Numbered from the stretch's first letter, positions 24,980-43,204 are shown. The stretch is DNA of 64,000 bases from Eudorina sp. 2006-703-Eu-15 (GCA_003117195.1 BDSI01000003.1:434001-498000); one strand, 5' to 3'. The notes: generated by a model from the letters alone, not told the origin. Numbers and translations: made by a program.

Positions 24980-25590
24980 TCAAGCGGCCGGGAGCGCGTG
25001 GACGGCCTGGCGGATCCGGTGGGACAGGGGCGGGTGGGGCGCGCGGCGCTGGAGCCAGTAGGCGGTCGGGTGCAAGGCGCAGAGCTCGTCGCACGTGGCA
25101 AGCAGGCGCGGCAGCGGGTAGTCGTTGTCGGCCAGCGCCCGTATGACGCGCGCGACCTCCACAACGAAGTTATCCACGTCCAGGATAATCGTCCGGAGCC
25201 GCTGAAACTGGCTGGTGAAGATGTTGCGCTTGGCGGCCTCGTTCACGTTTGACGAGGCGGGTACAAACCGGCTGAGGCGGACCCCAGCGAAGGCCGGCTG
25301 GTCCCGCTTGTCATACAAACGGGTGGTGAAGCGGCTGAGCCTGCGGGTCCCGACGGTAACCGGCTGGTGGACGAGCAAGACGTCGAGGAATGGGAACTGG
25401 CCGGGAGGCAGGTGGGGGTGGTTCTGGGCGGGGATGTCGAGCTCCGCAGGGTAGATGCCACGCAGGCCCAAGGGGTGCTGGAAGTCCCGGCGCAGGAACT
25501 GTGCAAGGAAGGAGTTGTTGAGCGATGCAAGGTCGTCCAGGAAACGCTTGGTGAAGCGGAAGCGCTCCAGGATGGCCCGGGCCTCGGCAG
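24980..25590 (-). pseudogene. Reverse transcriptase fragment of element D, copy 1
   Basis: The minus frame enters from the truncated 5' side. In order it encodes RFTKRFLDDLASLNNSFL (a [RY]xDD-type RT catalytic motif followed by LNN), GLRGIYPAELDIP, FPFLDVLLV, TTRLYDKRDQPAF and FTSQFQRLRTIILDVDNFV, then stops. The succession FxDDLxxLNN - YPxEL - PFLD - LYDKR - (Y/F)xSQxxR matches RTs I associate with Penelope-like or related retroelements of animals and algae rather than with the L1-like RT of element A. Family assignment is tentative. The N-terminal RT motifs and any nuclease are missing. Confidence 0.6.
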
Positions 25591-25592
25591 TC

Positions 25593-26462
<870 letters not shown>

Positions 26463-26482
26463 TCTAGGGTTTAGGGTTTAGG
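26463..26482 (+). repeat. Telomere-type motif CTAGGGTTTAGGGTTTAGG
   Basis: Two and a half units of the plant/algal telomere heptamer TTTAGGG, lying precisely at the junction between element A copy 2 and the second duplicated E-D-A block. On the right it passes into a G-rich tract. Confidence 0.85.
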
Positions 26483-26539
26483 TGGGGGGGGGGGTGGGGG
26501 GTGGGGGTGTGTGTGTGTGTGTGTTATCAAGGAGAAAAG

Positions 26540-26599
<60 letters not shown>
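26483..26599 (+). repeat. G-rich tract plus (TG)n with element E 18-bp fragment
   Basis: A shortened G-rich tract (26482-26507), (TG)n (26508-26524), TTATCAAGGAGAAAAGCT and (TG)n (26541-26598). It repeats the order seen at 24300-24400 and marks the start of the second duplicated block. Confidence 0.85.
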
Positions 26600-28705
<2,106 letters not shown>

Positions 28706-28737
<32 letters not shown>

Positions 28738-28773
28738 TGAGGGGCGTGTGTGTGTGTGTGTGTGTGTGTGTGT
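28706..28773 (+). repeat. (TG)n - CTTGAGGGGCG - (TG)n (element F end)
   Basis: Two (TG)n tracts (28706-28735 and 28746-28773) separated by CTTGAGGGGCG. The same CTTGAGGGG follows (TG)n at 42218, so this is probably the minute 3' end of another (CA)n-tailed family, reading CCCCTCAAG(CA)n on the minus strand. Confidence 0.55.
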
Positions 28774-31429
<2,656 letters not shown>

Positions 31430-31443
31430 GTGTGTGTGTGTGT

Positions 31444-31505
31444 TAAAATAAACCGAGAGACACGACTTGCGAGGACCCTAATTGCGCACGCGGACGAGCG
31501 AGGCC

Positions 31506-31506
<1 letters not shown>
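31444..31506 (-). mobile_element. Element C 3' fragment (63 bp)
   Basis: Complement of GGCCTCG...GGTTTATTTTAA followed by (CA)n; it is flanked by (TG)n on both sides. Identical sequence at 33836-33898 and the longer copy at 28774 define the family. Confidence 0.7.
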
Positions 31507-31537
<31 letters not shown>

Positions 31538-33821
31538 CGTTACATATCTGCCGGGCCGACACTGGCCGGGGGCGCTAACCCGCCCCATACGGGAGACCGC
31601 CGAAGCACTTTCCCCCGGATACGGGGGAAAGGGGCGTAAGGGGCCTCTGTCCCCTCGCTCTCAACCAAGGGCGCGTGCCCGATCCCCGAGGATCGGTGAC
31701 CGCTGTGCCCCCTCAAGGGAGTGGGCGAAGGCCCATCCCGGGCGGTCTGCGCCTCGCAGTCCGCTGTTCAACTTCCTCAAGTCCTTGCAGCACCCAGGGC
31801 GCGTTTCGGAGGCGCGCCCCTGCGTGGTGCGGTAAAACTAGCCTGGTCCCGCGTCCCAACCTAATCGTACTAGCTAGGGTTGCACCCTCCGGCAGGCCTG
31901 CCTGCCCAGCTGAGCCAGAGCGAGGCGGCTCGCACGCGTCAGGCCTTGCTGGGTCCGGGTATGCAGTCGGGTGCTCCATGATGGGGCTATGGTTTGCACA
32001 AGGCAGCACATCACTACGCAAGCTTCCCTGTCGTACACCCCTTCCCGTCGCAAGCGGCCCTCGCCTACACGTCCCGCTCGCTGCCAACTCCCTCTGGTCT
32101 GGCCCGACCCTCCTCGGGCACCCACGGATCCCCCTCGTGCCCGGAAGTGGGCTTCCCTAGTCCCAATCCCTACCCCCTAGCGTCTCGCGCTGCTATCTAT
32201 CCATCACGAGTCTACGTCTACTGGCTGCACGCAGCGGATCCGGCCGTCCACCACCGATAGGATTGGGTGGTCCGGTCCCACCCCCTCCCATCCCCGTCGC
32301 GGTCGGCCCAGTTCTGCGAAACTGGCCACCCGCTGCCAGAACTCCATGACTGCGCGCGCCTTAGCTACATCAACCGGCGACGGGGCAGCCGGCGCCCCCG
32401 GCACGGGCTGTGCGCCGCCGTGGAGGGTCGCTGCACGTAACCCCACCCTCGCCCGCTCCATGGCCGTCAGCGCCGCCAGGGCAACGATGTCCCAAACCCC
32501 TTGCTGTACCCCCTGTGGCGGCTCAGCCAGCCACACGTTGGCTCGGGTGATGGGGCCCGGAACGTGTACCCCGATCTGCTGTATCACTGCCTGAGCGACC
32601 GGGCATGCCCAGAAATGGTGTGCCCGTGGTGAACACGGGTGGGGTCCCGCACCGCCGTACTCGCCACACCCGCACGCCTCGGGGTGGGCGTTGTGGAGGT
32701 GGCTGTTGCCAGGCAGCGGGACCCCGTCAACCGCCAGGCGCCACAGTGTTTCTTTGTGCTCTCGTTCCCACTTGATGGCCCAAAGCCGCTGTAGAGTGGC
32801 AGGCATGCTGAATGCCGGGGGCCCAGCCACTCCGTCTGTCTCAAGCTGTCCCCTGGCCTCCTGCTCGTATTCCGCATGCTGTCGTGTCCGTGCGGCCGCC
32901 ACCTCCTGCATCTGCAGCTGTGTCGCCAGCCGGACCGTCAGGCCACTAAGCTTGACCGTCAGCGAGTTGGCTAGCCTCCACCCCATCCGGTCCACAAGCC
33001 GCCGACGGGTCTCTTCCTCAGACTCCAGGTCCCCCGCCCGCTCGGGATGGTCCAGCACCGCTGCTGCAGCTCCCCGCCACTCGTCGCTGATGTCGGCGAG
33101 TAGACAGTGGATGGCCGTCAGGGTCGGCCTCCGCCTTAAGGTCATGTACCCCTGTGGACCCAGGTGGTCGCGGACCCACGCGTCCCATCCAGCACCGGCT
33201 GCGGGTGCCTCGCCGGCTGCACGCGCGACCCGCACTGCGTCCCCAACTGTGCGAAGCTTCCCGCATGCTGCCAGGCGTGTGTGCCGCCTCTCCAGGCCGG
33301 GCCACGCTGGCGGGTCCGCGGTGTCCCGCGTCTCCACCGGCGTGAAGTCCGGGTCCGTATCGCCTGTGCGGTCCTCCATGCCATCGTCCGCTGCCCCCGG
33401 AGTGGTGTTAGGTAGGAGTGGGTTCCCCCACAAGGGGATGTTGAAGCACCAGTCGCCGGCCGCCGGGAGTGGGGATGAGTCCACATCTTGCACCGGCGGG
33501 AGGCGGCTGAGGGCCCCCATGATTCTGCGGGTGTCCTGCGGCAGCGATGCCAATCCAGGCAGCGTGTCCGCGCTGTCTGGTGGGCCTGCCGTCAGTACTG
33601 AGCTGGGGCTAAGATTCGGGTGGTGGTGCCGAAGGTAGGTGGCCGTCACCTGCGCCCACGGGTGGCCGCGCGCCCCCGGCGGTTGGCCCACCGACCGGGC
33701 CAGGCGTGTCGCCCACACAGCCTCCCGCGCGTAGCAGTGGGCTTTGAGTGGCAAGAGTCCGAAACCGCCCGTGGCCGGGTGGCCATAGAGCAGCTGTCGG
33801 GGGACGCCCGTTAGGCGTTAG
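31506..33821 (-). mobile_element. Element A copy 5, 5'-truncated, best-preserved C-terminus
   Basis: (TG)n tail at 31506-31533, 3' UTR 31534-32203, ORF2 part 32204-33754, cut at 33821. The 3' end on the minus strand is ...GGCAGATATGTAACGATTTA(CA)n, with TGTAA about 10 bp before the repeat tail. Confidence 0.88.
32204..33754 (-). pseudogene. ORF2 C-terminal half of element A, uninterrupted 516-aa frame
   Basis: The longest undisturbed stretch of ORF2: the region after the reverse transcriptase (KAHCYAREAVWATRLARSVG), a variable linker, a zinc knuckle (CGCGEYGG...HHFWACPVAQ) and the C-terminus with FWQRVASFAELGRPRRGW. The RT and endonuclease are missing because of 5' truncation, so this is not a functional gene. 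It serves as the reference for frame breaks in copies 4 and 6. Confidence 0.8.
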
Positions 33822-33835
33822 GTGTGTGTGTGTGT

Positions 33836-33897
33836 TAAAATAAACCGAGAGACACGACTTGCGAGGACCCTAATTGCGCACGCGGACGAGCGAGGCC

Positions 33898-33898
<1 letters not shown>
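33836..33898 (-). mobile_element. Element C 3' fragment, duplicate
   Basis: Same 63 bp and flanking (TG)n as 31444-31506; part of the 2.39-kb tandem duplication. Confidence 0.7.
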
Positions 33899-33929
<31 letters not shown>

Positions 33930-34594
33930 CGTTACATATCTGCCGGGCCGACACTGGCCGGGGCGCTAACCCGCCCCATACGGGAGACCGCCGAAGCACT
34001 TTCCCCCGGATACGGGGGAAAGGGGCGTAAGGGGCCTCTGTCCCCTCGCTCTCAACCAAGGGCGCGTGCCCGATCCCCGAGGATCGGTGACCGCTGTGCC
34101 CCCTCAAGGGAGTGGGCGAAGGCCCATCCCGGGCGGTCTGCGCCTCGCAGTCCGCTGTTCAACTTCCTCAAGTCCTTGCAGCACCCAGGGCGCGTTTCGG
34201 AGGCGCGCCCCTGCGTGGTGCGGTAAAACTAGCCTGGTCCCGCGTCCCAACCTAATCGTACTAGCTAGGGTTGCACCCTCCGGCAGGCCTGCCTGCCCAG
34301 CTGAGCCAGAGCGAGGCGGCTCGCACGCGTCAGGCCTTGCTGGGTCCGGGTATGCAGTCGGGTGCTCCATGATGGGGCTATGGTTTGCACAAGGCAGCAC
34401 ATCACTACGCAAGCTTCCCTGTCGTACACCCCTTCCCGTCGCAAGCGGCCCTCGCCTACACGTCCCGCTCGCTGCCAACTCCCTCTGGTCTGGCCCGACC
34501 CTCCTCGGGCACCCACGGATCCCCCTCGTGCCCGGAAGTGGGCTTCCCTAGTCCCAATCCCTACCCCCTAGCGTCTCGCGCTGCTATCTATCCA

Positions 34595-36970
34595 TCACGA
34601 GTCTACGTCTACTGGCTGCACGCAGCGGATCCGGCCGTCCACCACCGATAGGATTGGGTGGTCCGGTCCCACCCCCTCCCATCCCCGTCGCGGTCGGCCC
34701 AGTTCTGCGAAACTGGCCACCCGCTGCCAGAACTCCATGACTGCGCGCGCCTTAGCTACATCAACCGGCGACGGGGCAGCCGGCGCCCCCGGCACGGGCT
34801 GTGCGCCGCCGTGGAGGGTCGCTGCACGTAACCCCACCCTCGCCCGCTCCATGGCCGTCAGCGCCGCCAGGGCAACGATGTCCCAAACCCCTTGCTGTAC
34901 CCCCTGTGGCGGCTCAGCCAGCCACACGTTGGCTCGGGTGATGGGGCCCGGAACGTGTACCCCGATCTGCTGTATCACTGCCTGAGCGACCGGGCATGCC
35001 CAGAAATGGTGTGCCCGTGGTGAACACGGGTGGGGTCCCGCACCGCCGTACTCGCCACACCCGCACGCCTCGGGTGGGCGTTGTGGAGGTGGCTGTTGCC
35101 AGGCAGCGGGACCCCGTCAACCGCCAGGCGCCACAGTGTTTCTTTGTGCTCTCGTTCCCACTTGATGGCCCAAAGCCGCTGTAGAGTGGCAGGCATGCTG
35201 AATGCCGGGGGCCCAGCCACTCCGTCTGTCTCAAGCTGTCCCCTGGCCTCCTGCTCGTATTCCGCATGCTGTCGTGTCCGTGCGGCCGCCACCTCCTGCA
35301 TCTGCAGCTGTGTCGCCAGCCGGACCGTCAGGCCACTAAGCTTGACCGTCAGCGAGTTGGCTAGCCTCCACCCCATCCGGTCCACAAGCCGCCGACGGGT
35401 CTCTTCCTCAGACTCCAGGTCCCCCGCCCGCTCGGGATGGTCCAGCACCGCTGCTGCAGCTCCCCGCCACTCGTCGCTGATGTCGGCGAGTAGACAGTGG
35501 ATGGCCGTCAGGGTCGGCCTCCGCCTTAAGGTCATGTACCCCTGTGGACCCAGGTGGTCGCGGACCCACGCGTCCCATCCAGCACCGGCTGCGGGTGCCT
35601 CGCCGGCTGCACGCGCGACCCGCACTGCGTCCCCAACTGTGCGAAGCTTCCCGCATGCTGCCAGGCGTGTGTGCCGCCTCTCCAGGCCGGGCCACGCTGG
35701 CGGGTCCGCGGTGTCCCGCGTCTCCACCGGCGTGAAGTCCGGGTCCGTATCGCCTGTGCGGTCCTCCATGCCATCGTCCGCTGCCCCCGGAGTGGTGTTA
35801 GGTAGGAGTGGGTTCCCCCACAAGGGGATGTTGAAGCACCAGTCGCCGGCCGCCGGGAGTGGGGATGAGTCCACATCTTGCACCGGCGGGAGGCGGCTGA
35901 GGGCCCCCATGATTCTGCGGGTGTCCTGCGGCAGCGATGCCAATCCAGGCAGCGTGTCCGCGCTGTCTGGTGGGCCTGCCGTCAGTACTGAGCTGGGGCT
36001 AAGATTCGGGTGGTGGTGCCGAAGGTAGGTGGCCGTCACCTGCGCCCACGGGTGGCCGCGCGCCCCGGCGGTTGGCCCACCGACCGGGCCAGGCGTGTCG
36101 CCCACACAGCCTCCCGCGCGTAGCAGTGGGCTTTGAGTGGCAAGAGTCCGAAACCGCCCGTGGCCGGGTGGCCATAGAGCAGCTGTCGGGGGACGCCCGT
36201 TAGGCGTTGGCAAGGCGTCACCGGGCTGACCCGCCGGTCCCCGACGGCGGCGGCCCAGCTCTCCAGTTGTTCCTCCTCGCCTTGTGTGGGGAGGCCGCCA
36301 TGCTCCCAGTGGTACGTATCCAGTTGGAGTGCGTAGGCAGAAGCCCCCGCACAGCGACCGAATACTGTCAGCGGCGGTCTGGTGAGGCGGTCCATGCGTT
36401 GTCGGGCTGTCGAGAGGGACTGCTGACGGGTGGGGGCAAGGGGGGCTGGAGAGTTCGAGAATCGGATACCGAGAGCGGTGGCTGCCGAGACCTGTCGGAG
36501 CCCTGCAATCGTGGCGGCGTTCGGTCCCGGTGCCGGTGGTTGCGGCTGCTCGGATCCAATCTTCAGGAGTTCCACCTTGTCTCGGTTCAACCGTTGCCCA
36601 GCTGCTTGTGCGAAGGTTTGCATGGCCTCAAGAAACGCCGGGACAGTCGCATCCCCTTCCAGAAGGACCTGGCCGTCGTCTGCGAACTGAACCGCTGTCA
36701 TGCGGTCCTCGTCTGTGGGACTCATTCGGATCCCGATGTTGTTCCGCTGCAGCCATGACAGAAGCGCTTGCGCTACAAAGAGATACAGCAGGGGGGCCAA
36801 GGGGCATCCCTGCCGTACGCCCGCCGCCATGTGGACCGGGTGGGAGAGCCGGCCTCCCACCAGTGCCTGCGCCCGTGTGTCCGACAGGAGAGTCGAGACC
36901 CACTTGCGCAGGTTTTCAGATGCGCCCAGTTCCCGCATCGCAGCCTCCAAAAAGTCGCGGTGGACGGTGT
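34595..36970 (-). pseudogene. Element A ORF2, RT 3' part to C-terminus (copy 6)
   Basis: Immediately after the B insertion the frame resumes with AAMRELGASENLRKWVSTLL, GVRQGCPLAPLLYLF, the RT catalytic AVQFADDGQVLLEG and LNRDKVELLKIG, then the connection region. Frame breaks relative to copy 5 occur near 36066 and 35070, both at runs of C or G. The C-terminus and stop (34595) match the other copies. Confidence 0.8.
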
Positions 36971-36981
36971 CGTATGCTTTG

Positions 36982-37841
36982 AATTACGGTGAGCCCACAT
37001 GCGCTCCAACATCTTTGCCAAACGAGCCGGATCCCAGGCAATCGCCTCCCTCATCGTATTAGGGCGGTGAAACCCTTCCTCAGCGCGTATTGCATCGTAA
37101 GCCGGGCAGTCGAGTAGAACATGCTTCTCATCTTCAATCTGGTCTTCAGAGCGGCAGCAACGGCAGACCCGTTGTCCTCTAGGGACATGGTGCCTACCCC
37201 TCCGCGCCCTGTTAGACTCAAGTGCCCAACAACAAAGCCTGAATTGCATTAGCTTCCGGTGCGCAGAACGGGGGATAAAAACTGTAGCGTGCGGTTGCCA
37301 CATAACGGCCGCCGCACCCATAAACGACAGGCCCATCCAATGCTTGTACTTCGACATATGGATCCCCGGCTGCTTCCCGTCTGATGGGTAATTGTCTGGC
37401 TCGACATCGAGGCGCACATGTTCCCAACCGCTCATTAGTCGTTCCCTCATCGCCGTCACAATCTGAGCCTCGGGAAGAGGTTTGGACAGCAACCACTCAA
37501 CTCGCTGTTCAACACCTTCTGCATCGTGAGGTAGCCCGCTCCAAATATCACACTCTAAGTACGACATTAAACGCAAGAACGAGGCTCCCCAACCGCCCCG
37601 TTCAGGGTCGGTGAGTGCATCGATAACCTCCTGACATAGGACTGCGTGTGCGACCGTGCCCTTCTGCGTCTGCACCGTAATTCTATCGTGCCCTTTGGGC
37701 GCTAGTCTCGTCGACTCCTGTTAATGCGGTATTGCAAACCAGTGCTTTTGGGCGTTTTGTTTGCCCTTGGGCCTCCGGCTCGTATGGGTATGTGCAGGTA
37801 TGGGGTTACGCACCCCCAACCATGTAACACACACACACACA
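36982..37841 (+). mobile_element. Element B, twin-primed insertion nested in A
   Basis: Flanked by the 11-bp direct repeat CGTATGCTTTG (36971-36981 and 37842-37852). The right part (about 37675-37841) is B's 3' UTR in plus sense, ending CCATGTAA(CA)n. The left part (36982-37675) is inverted, with B's ORF on the minus strand: a stretch with WGASFLRLMSYLECDIWSG, WMGLSFMGAAAVMWQPHATV, then the zinc knuckle VCRCCRSEDQIEDEKHVLLD and AWDPARLAKMLERMWAHRN. About 10 bp (CACCGTAATT) are present on both sides of the inversion junction. This is a textbook twin-priming product interrupting the RT of element A. Confidence 0.88.
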
Positions 37842-37852
37842 CGTATGCTTTG

Positions 37853-38553
37853 GCGAAGTCCAGGAAGGCGACGATGGCTGCGCGCCCTTGCCGGCGGAGG
37901 AGATTTGGGAGGTGGCGGAGGGTGAAGATATTGTAGCCAATCAGGCGGCCCGGCAGGAAGGCCGTCTGCTCGGCGGAGATGGCGGCGTTGAGTGCGGGCC
38001 CCAGGCGCGCTGCCAGTATTTTGGCGAGGGTGCGGTAGTCGGTGTTGAGAAGGGTGATAGGGCGGTAGTTTCCCGGCTGCGTGGGGTCGCCTTTTTTGAA
38101 CAGTACCTTGATAATGCCGTCTGTGAACCTTGCCGGCATGCAGCCAGTCCTACCGATGGCTGTGTATACGGCGGCCATCAGGGGAGCGCACTGCCTGCTG
38201 AAGGCCTTGTAGAGCTCAACGGGCAGTCCATCCCATCCTGGTGCCTTGCCCCGTGGCGTGGCCTTGAGGGCCGCCAGTACCTCCTCGGTGGCGACCTCAG
38301 GATGGCCGGCGGTGTCCCCCGGGTCCTCCGGTAGGCGTAGGGGGTGGGCCTGTAGGGCCTCCAGGACCTGTGCCTGTGCTTGCTGCTTCACTGCCGTCGG
38401 CAGCTCGGCCTCTGATGGCAGGGCGCTGACGTCCCGCCAATAGTCTGCAATGATTTGGGCCACTCGTGCGGGGTCGCTGGCGGGTTGGCCCGTGTTGGGG
38501 TCTCGAGGGACCTGGGCCACCTGCATCTCCTCCGCTGCCGGTGTCATGGACAA
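37853..38553 (-). pseudogene. Element A ORF2, RT N-terminal part
   Basis: The frame encodes GKAPGWDGLPVELYKAF, PGNYRPITLLNTDYRTLAKI, AEQTAFLPGRLIGYNI and AIVAFLDFAKAY, where the Asp-containing RT motif A is cut by the B insertion (target site CGTATGCTTTG). These are the standard non-LTR RT motifs. The frame is shifted relative to the endonuclease upstream, with the break near 38550-38560. Confidence 0.82.
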
Positions 38554-38559
38554 GCTTAG

Positions 38560-39850
38560 TGAGCGCCGGGGAGGGCCGCTCGCCGTCGCTGATCCATTTC
38601 CGCCTGGCTGCGAGCACCTCGGGCCCCCCTGCGGCGTGCATGCCTTTCTGTACGGCTACCTGGGCTTCCACGGCCGCCGCCAGGCGGGCTGCATCTGCAG
38701 GGTGTTCATCCAGAGCTTTGGTGGCCTCCTTTGCCGCCTCCGTCAGCTGTTGCACGCTGGCTGTGGGTCGGCTGCGCCGGGTCTGAGCCTCACGATTCAG
38801 CTGCGCCACCTGGGCTGTGAGTCGCCGCTTGAACCCGGGCCACCAATCCAGTATTTCTTGGTCTGGTTGTTGTTCCCCGATAGGTGCAGCGTCCACCTGC
38901 TCGTCCAGCCAGTCTCCCAGGGACCGTTTAAGGTCTGGGTGCGAGAGGAAGTGGAGGCGAAGGCGGCGGGGCACCTTCTGGATTGGGGGCTGCGGTCGCG
39001 CCGATAGGTGTAAGGGGGCAAGGCGGTGGTCTGACGGGGACGCGGTGGGGATGGTGGCTCGGTGAATGAAGGGGCTTGCGACCTCCGGGATGTAGATGCG
39101 GTCCAGTCGGGAGCCGCCAGGGTGAGGTGCGCGGTACAGGTGTGTGTACTCGCGTCGTTGCGGATGCGTCACGCGGAAGCTGTCGACCATCGCCGCACCG
39201 GTTCCGGCTGCCTGGAGATACTGGGACGGGGTCGCGTCACCAGCGCGGCCCCCCGGTCCGGCGGAGCAGTCCAGGGCTGGGTTTTCCACAAAGTTGAAGT
39301 CGCCCCCCCACAGCACAACCGTGCCATCGCCAGCCGCAGCTGTTGCTGTGGGGGCGAGGCAGGCCTGGCATAGTTGCTGGCGCAGGGAGGCGGCTCCTTC
39401 TCTGCTGGCCTGGGGGAAGTACATACAGCATATCTGCAGACGGTGACCGCCCCACTGAAAGCTGCACGCTGTGAACCACCCGGATGGAACACCCGGCGGT
39501 GGAGGGCTAGCTGCGAGGGTGGCTCGGGGAGCAGGTTCGCCCGGACGAGGATGGCTACTCCTGCCGTACGTGGCCCCGCACTTGACCATGAGGAGGCAGC
39601 GATGAGCCAGCCCGGTTGGTGTCGACGCTCTGCAGCGCAGCTGAGTGCGTGCTGCAGGAGGGCCTGATCTTCCTCTGAGACGTGATGTGTTTCTTGCAGA
39701 CAGACCACGTCGAGTTGTAATTCAGCCCATAGTTGGACCGCTGCTTCGAGGCGTGCTGCTGCACGTCCCTCGGCAACTCGGAGGCCTCCCACATTGTGGG
39801 ACGCCACCCGCAATGGTCGGGCATGGGGGCCCGGCCTCCCCTGGCAGTTG
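38560..39850 (-). pseudogene. Element A ORF2, APE-type endonuclease
   Basis: Across two frames the minus strand shows the ordered endonuclease motifs: RVASHNVGGL (catalytic Asn), DVVCLQETHH (metal-binding Glu), VVLWGGDFNFVENPALD, SRLDRIYIP and SPSDHRLAPL (catalytic Asp-His). A frameshift near 39480 separates the first two motifs from the rest. This enzyme nicks the target for target-primed reverse transcription. A (CA)n/(TG)n target preference is inferred from the array, not from the motifs. Confidence 0.82.
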
Positions 39851-39856
39851 CGCTCC

Positions 39857-41306
<1,450 letters not shown>

Positions 41307-41483
41307 CCTCTGATGAGAAGGGGCGTAGTCCACTTAATCCACACTGTACCCCCCATCGAGGGGGGTACTCACCGCCTACCGTAATCGTCGCAGGACTGCG
41401 TCCACCTGATAGTCCATTAGCCAGCTCAACTAGCCCAGGTGCCTACAGCCCCCTTGCCACCAGACGCATGCTCTACAGCCGCG

Positions 41484-41850
41484 TTACTTGACTACCACCA
41501 GGCACGCACACCAGCGCCTGTACACCCTTTTCATTGCAGGAGCGCTGCGGTCCTGTTGTCCTTCAACCATCTGAATATTCGGAGGCCCAGGGGCCAGCCA
41601 CTCCTCATTCCACTGTACACACGCTGTCAGTAGCGCCGTATATGTCCGCCGAGGCACAGTCGCCTCCTTGAAGCCAAGTCTTGGCTCCAGCAGCTCCTCC
41701 AAGGCCGCCGCTTGTCCAGGGATCCATCCCTCTACACCCCGACCTATTTCATCCGGGGGACCGACGATGGGATTCGAACCATATCTACCGCTAGAACGTT
41801 GCCGCCCGGAGTCGAACCTAGGACCGTGCAACCTCTAAGCCGGTACCCTA
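41484..41850 (-). other. ORF of unknown origin with tandem tRNA-like B boxes
   Basis: On the minus strand, two tRNA T-arm-like sequences, GGTTCGACTCC (about 41816-41806) and GGTTCGAATCC (about 41781-41771), follow GTAGGGTACCGGC and lie just right of a frame (to 41484) with ATVPRRTYTALLTACVQWNE and VYRRWCACLVVVK. The tRNA-like part has 3' acceptor-like GGGCGGCA but no complete cloverleaf. It may be a tRNA-derived SINE head or tRNA pseudogenes broken by the (TG)n at 41855; the frame is not recognised. Confidence 0.4.
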
Positions 41851-41854
41851 CCAA

Positions 41855-42120
41855 TGTGTGTGTGTGTGTAAATCGTTACATATCTGCCGGGCCGACACTG
41901 GCCGGGGGCGCTAACCCGCCCCATACGGGAGACCGCCGAAGCACTTTCCCCCGGATACGGGGGAAAGAGGCGTAAGGGGCCTCTGTCCCCTCGCTCTCAA
42001 CCAAGGGCGCGTGCCCGATCCCCGAGGATCGGTGACCGCTGTGCCCCCTCAAGGGAGTGGGCGAAGGCCCATCCCGGGCGGTCTGCGCCTCGCAGTCCGC
42101 TGTTCAACCTCCTCAAGTCC

Positions 42121-42121
<1 letters not shown>
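41855..42121 (-). mobile_element. Element A copy 8, 3' UTR fragment
   Basis: (TG)n at 41855-41869, then the A 3' UTR to CCTCCTCAAGTCCTT at 42121, where a further (TG)n starts. It is the rightmost A copy of the array, in the same orientation as all others. Confidence 0.85.
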
Positions 42122-42219
<98 letters not shown>

Positions 42220-42268
42220 TGAGGGGAGGCGTGTTCGTCTGTTCGTTCGTCTGTTCGTTCGTTCGTTC
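42122..42268 (+). repeat. (TG)n, element F end and (GTTC)n
   Basis: (TG)n at 42122-42217, then CTTGAGGGG (the element F end also seen at 28736), then a (GTTC)n-like tetranucleotide repeat at about 42235-42268. This closes the (CA)n-tailed array. Confidence 0.85.
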
Positions 42269-43097
42269 GTCACGCGTGACGCTGTATTGGCGGGGGTGAC
42301 GCTGTACGCGCTGTACAAGAGACCGAAATGGAGAGATTGCCGTGGCTTGATGTGGTAGTTGCCGGAGCAAGCAGGTATTTATGTAAATGGAGATGGAAAT
42401 GGAAATGAAAACGCGAATGAAAGGGGTGGAATGGAATCGCGATGAATCGCGACTGTGAATGCACTGAAAATGCTTCTGGTAGTAGTAGATAGTGGACTTG
42501 GAAATATGAATGAAGTAATGAAGGCACTTCAATGGCGAGCTATGCGCAGTACAAGCAGGAGTACAAGGGAACCGGATTGGAAACGAATGGAAATTTGAAC
42601 AAGAAGGGCCTGCGGCAATCCCGGAATTTGTGGTATCATGTACGTGCGATGGGCAAGAACGCAGCGCAGGCCAGCAGATGTCGTCAGGTTACAGTTTGAG
42701 TGTCATTGCATACCCGGACTCCGACCAAGCGCAATTGGGGCCTTGTTGAGGATGCCCCTTCCCCCCGGCCCCGCAATCCCAGCTGTCTACGCCATTGCCC
42801 GTCATTGTTGTTGCCGAAGACATGTATTCGAGTGCGGTTGGTTATGCGCGCCCCTATAGTGAAGTCGTACACGGCACAATTGCCCTTCGTCCACACATTA
42901 GCCCATGAGTTAACCAGCCGTAAACATGGCAGTGACTACTGCAAGTGCAACAGGCGTGCATGCGTCGGCTTTAGATGACAGGTCCCCAACTTGCCGTACA
43001 CATGGCGACGAGTATTGCAAGCGGCACCCGCTCGCCTGGTGCGTGTGCTACACATGTACAGGTAGCCAACCCTTGACAACGGGAAAAACTATAGACC
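42269..43097. other. Intergenic, no gene recognised
   Basis: Purine-rich GGAAATGGA-like stretches at 42385-42430, and a phrase TTGGAAATATGAAT that has a relative near 54380-54420, suggest an old dispersed repeat. No coding sequence was recognised. Confidence 0.4.
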
Positions 43098-43204
43098 GTG
43101 GAGGCATTTGCTCGTGACAGTGCGTGCTTAAGCAGTGACGTAATCAGAACTGGCCGCCCTTGTCCCCCTCTCCCGATGACGTGGTACCAAGCCTTGCTTT
43201 GCCT

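Larger units (their letters stand above)
31430..36212. repeat. Tandem duplication, 2.39-kb unit
   Basis: 31430-33821 and 33822-36212 are almost identical blocks made of (TG)n, the element C end, (TG)n, the A 3' UTR and the A ORF2 C-terminal half. 29.1-31.43 kb is a more diverged third unit with the same spacing of about 2390 bp. The last two units share variants absent from the others (CCTCTGGTCTGG, ATCACTACGC), so they are the youngest pair. Confidence 0.85.
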
